A DNA stretch of 64,000 nucleotides from Actinomycetes bacterium. GTDB taxonomy: Bacteria > Actinomycetota > Actinomycetes > Actinomycetales > Microbacteriaceae. The notes beneath the pieces are model-generated. The model worked only from the letters and a program-made list of their open reading frames with translations, made no database searches and was not told the origin of the DNA. The position numbers and the translations under genes are program-made. This document shows, piece after piece, positions 62,827-64,000 of the stretch. The stretch is taken from contig JAKPAC010000005.1 of NCBI GenBank assembly GCA_029779645.1, forward strand, positions 124,001 through 188,000, given 5' to 3'. Positions within the stretch are counted from its first letter, which is position 1, and each line of letters starts with the position of its first letter.

Positions 62827-62862
62827 GGCGCGTCCCCCCTTCGTCCGGCCAAATCCAGGTGC

Positions 62863-62887
62863 CGCCACTTTACTCCACTTCCATCCA
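62863..62887 (-). promoter_or_regulatory. MraZ operator
   Basis: On the minus strand TGGAT, TGGAG and TGGCG repeat every ten bases with AAG between them, the usual MraZ box. It lies about 37-60 bases before mraZ, suiting autorepression of the cluster. Confidence 0.75.
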
Positions 62888-63134
62888 CAAACACAGGGGC
62901 TTGTCGAATATTGCTGCGTGGATGTCCCATCCAGGCGCGGAAATACGCGGAATTTTGCAGTGGAGGACTTTGGCACGTAGCTCGGCCTTCGGCGCGTCCT
63001 CGCGGCGCTCCGGCCCGGCCCCGCTGCAGCGCTTCGCGCGGGGCACGGCAGCCGCGGCCCACGCAGCGCCGACGCGGAATGCGCGCGTGGAGCGGAATGG
63101 AGCGGCGCGGCGCGCACGGCACACGCCAGCCCCG

Positions 63135-63204
63135 CGAAACACAGCGGCACCTCCGAGACACACGAGCACCGACCGTGTTTCGAGGTCAGCGCCGTGTTTC
63201 GAGG
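63135..63204. repeat. palindrome-rich element, copy 2
   Basis: Aligned without gaps to 1526-1595: 57 of 70 bases identical by my count. CGAAACAC at 63135-63142 faces GTGTTTCG at 63175-63182 and again at 63194-63201. It runs straight into the tandem array that follows. Confidence 0.8.
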
Positions 63205-63296
63205 TCAGCGCCGTGTTCGACGTCAGCACCGTGTTCGACGTCAGCACCGTGTTCGACGTCAGCACCGTATTTCGACGTCAGCACCGTGTTTCGGCG
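63173..63296. repeat. 18-19-base tandem array, seven units
   Basis: Units run from 63173: two 19-base CCGTGTTTCGAGGTCAGCG, three 18-base CCGTGTTCGACGTCAGCA, one 19-base variant with CCGTATTTCG, and a partial CCGTGTTTCGGCG. The units change from AGGTC to GACGTC along the array, so the repeats diverge in blocks. No spacers lie between them. Confidence 0.9.
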
Positions 63297-63427
63297 CGGC
63301 ACGCGCGCGCGGCGCCCCATGATCCGGGCGCACGAAGGCGCGGAGGCCGCGGCATCCATTGCCCGAGCGTCACCGCCACCGCGAACGCCACCGCAGTCAC
63401 CGCGCGAGACCCGCGCGCAGACGAAAA

Positions 63428-63453
63428 AGGGCCGTTCCATCCGGAACGGCCCT
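63428..63453 (-). terminator. DUF3040 terminator
   Basis: An 11-bp stem (63428-63438 with 63443-63453), 4-base loop, followed on the minus strand by TTTT: a classic intrinsic terminator, about 80 bases past the DUF3040 stop. Confidence 0.9.
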
Positions 63454-63532
63454 GCACGGGTTGGTCGGTGGTCTCGCTCGAGCGCTGCCTGGGGTCGTGG
63501 CCCGCAGCCGCGCCGCGAGGGCGCCGGCCGGG

Positions 63533-63907
63533 TCAGCCCTCGTTGCGGCGGTCCCAGCGATCGTTCATGCGGTCCATGAACGATGCCGAGCTGGCCTTGG
63601 CGCTCGCGCCCGAGGTCGCGCCCGCCGAGGTGCGCGGAACGACGTGCTCGACGCGGGTGGGTTTGATGGCGAGCACCACGCCCACGAGCATCACGACGAA
63701 GCCGAGAATTCCGACGATGATGAGCTGGGTGGCGACCCCGACGACGAGCGCCCCGAGGCCCACCAGCACGAGCAGCGCACCGATGGTGATGTTGCGGTAG
63801 TTGAGCACGTGGTTCGGGCTCGGTGCCGACACCACATCTGCATCGTTCTGCAGAAGCTGGCGTTCCATCTCATCGAGAAGGCGCTGCTCCTGTTCGGAGA
63901 GTGGCAT
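63533..63907 (-). CDS. DUF3040 family membrane protein
   Basis: A 124-residue actinobacterial protein of the DUF3040 family. It starts with PLSEQEQRLLDEMERQL, the conserved short helix, then two membrane helices (about 40-58 and 62-80) and a polar C-terminus (ASSASFMDRMNDRWDRRNEG). Function unknown; members often lie next to mraZ. ATG 63907 has AGAGGGGG upstream, and TAGACT (63950-63945) is a candidate -10 giving a ~35-base leader. Confidence 0.9.
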   Translation of the reverse strand: MPLSEQEQRLLDEMERQLLQNDADVVSAPSPNHVLNYRNITIGALLVLVGLGALVVGVATQLIIVGILGFVVMLVGVVLAIKPTRVEHVVPRTSAGATSGASAKASSASFMDRMNDRWDRRNEG

Positions 63908-63967
63908 GCTTCCCCCTCTTTGTGTTGTTCGAATCCTGGTCCCAAGTCTAGCTGTCTTCGGGAACAC

Positions 63968-63973
63968 TAGGCT
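63968..63973 (+). promoter_or_regulatory. -10 of the right-edge gene (TAGGCT)
   Basis: TAGGCT, six bases, then GTG 63980. Confidence 0.45.
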
Positions 63974-63979
63974 AGGCCC

Positions 63980-64000
63980 GTGGATGCCTCATCTCACGTT
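63980..64000 (+). CDS. partial gene at the right edge
   Basis: Only seven codons are in the window (Val/Met-Asp-Ala-Ser-Ser-His-Val). The start is inferred solely from the TAGGCT box six bases upstream; no function can be given. Confidence 0.35.

Larger units (their letters stand above)
62888..63427. other. non-coding gap between mraZ and DUF3040
   Basis: About 540 bases without a credible gene. It must hold the dcw promoter near its left end, which I cannot place exactly. It also holds the second palindrome-rich element and a tandem array. Small reading frames here are translations of the repeats. Confidence 0.7.

Noticed and set aside
63173..63296. CRISPR array
   Set aside because: Units are contiguous with no variable spacers, and no cas genes are near.
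62870..63440. Small frames reading the tandem array (GADVEH-type repeats)
   Set aside because: Peptides are direct translations of the repeats in several frames; no start or ribosome site, and the 18/19-base unit changes break frame.
1..64000. tRNA, rRNA or riboswitch genes
   Set aside because: No cloverleaf with GTTCGA arm, no rRNA-like stretch and no recognisable aptamer core found by eye; a covariance-model scan would be needed to be sure.

Overview
The window is very GC-rich, densely coding DNA from an actinobacterium, most likely a Microbacteriaceae-like member of the Micrococcales. The evidence is the gene content and order: a dcw cell-wall cluster followed by ftsZ, yggS, sepF, yggT, divIVA/wag31, lspA and rluD; an actinobacterial respiratory bcc-aa3 gene set with a di-haem QcrC; DUF3043, DUF3040 and a CU044_5270-family protein; and many GTG and a few TTG starts. 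I see no phage, transposase, rRNA, tRNA or CRISPR array.

Layout. 1-11.5 kb: an alpha/beta hydrolase, rpsT, holA, then a DEAD-box RNA helicase coupled to comEC/comEA (DNA uptake), a YciI-like protein, a small membrane protein and a two-component system. 11.5-23.7 kb: M18 aminopeptidase, leuS with a coupled membrane protein, divergent pabB/pabC (folate), dedA, an App1-like phosphatase, an SRAP DNA-protein crosslink protein and two convergent MFS transporters. 23.8-33.2 kb: respiratory genes ctaE-qcrC-qcrA-qcrB and ctaC-ctaD-ctaF, flanking trpD and a rhodanese gene. 33.3-44.2 kb: an ErpA/IscA-type protein, an M20 dipeptidase divergent from DUF3043, pyrD/nrdR/hisD, dnaE and an ECF sigma factor with its partner protein. 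44.2-62.8 kb: the division and wall cluster, read leftwards from mraZ to rluD. A forward-strand membrane gene interrupts it between murG and murC, and a strong hairpin separates ftsQ from ftsZ. 63.5-64 kb: DUF3040 and the first codons of a divergent gene.

Three observations stand out. First, many first-in-unit genes have a TANNNT-like -10 hexamer ending exactly 6 (sometimes 7) bases before the start codon and no Shine-Dalgarno. This is the signature of leaderless mRNA, and it also fixes several starts. Second, in three divergent pairs the two -10 hexamers overlap each other. Third, two non-coding stretches 61.6 kb apart (downstream of holA, and between DUF3040 and mraZ) carry a homologous ~70-base palindrome-rich element built on CGAAACAC/GTGTTTCG, each next to tandem repeats rich in GACGTC. 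The first 3.3 kb is also a hotspot of small tandem duplications at the 3' ends of genes. All functional calls come from reading motifs and context; no database search was run.
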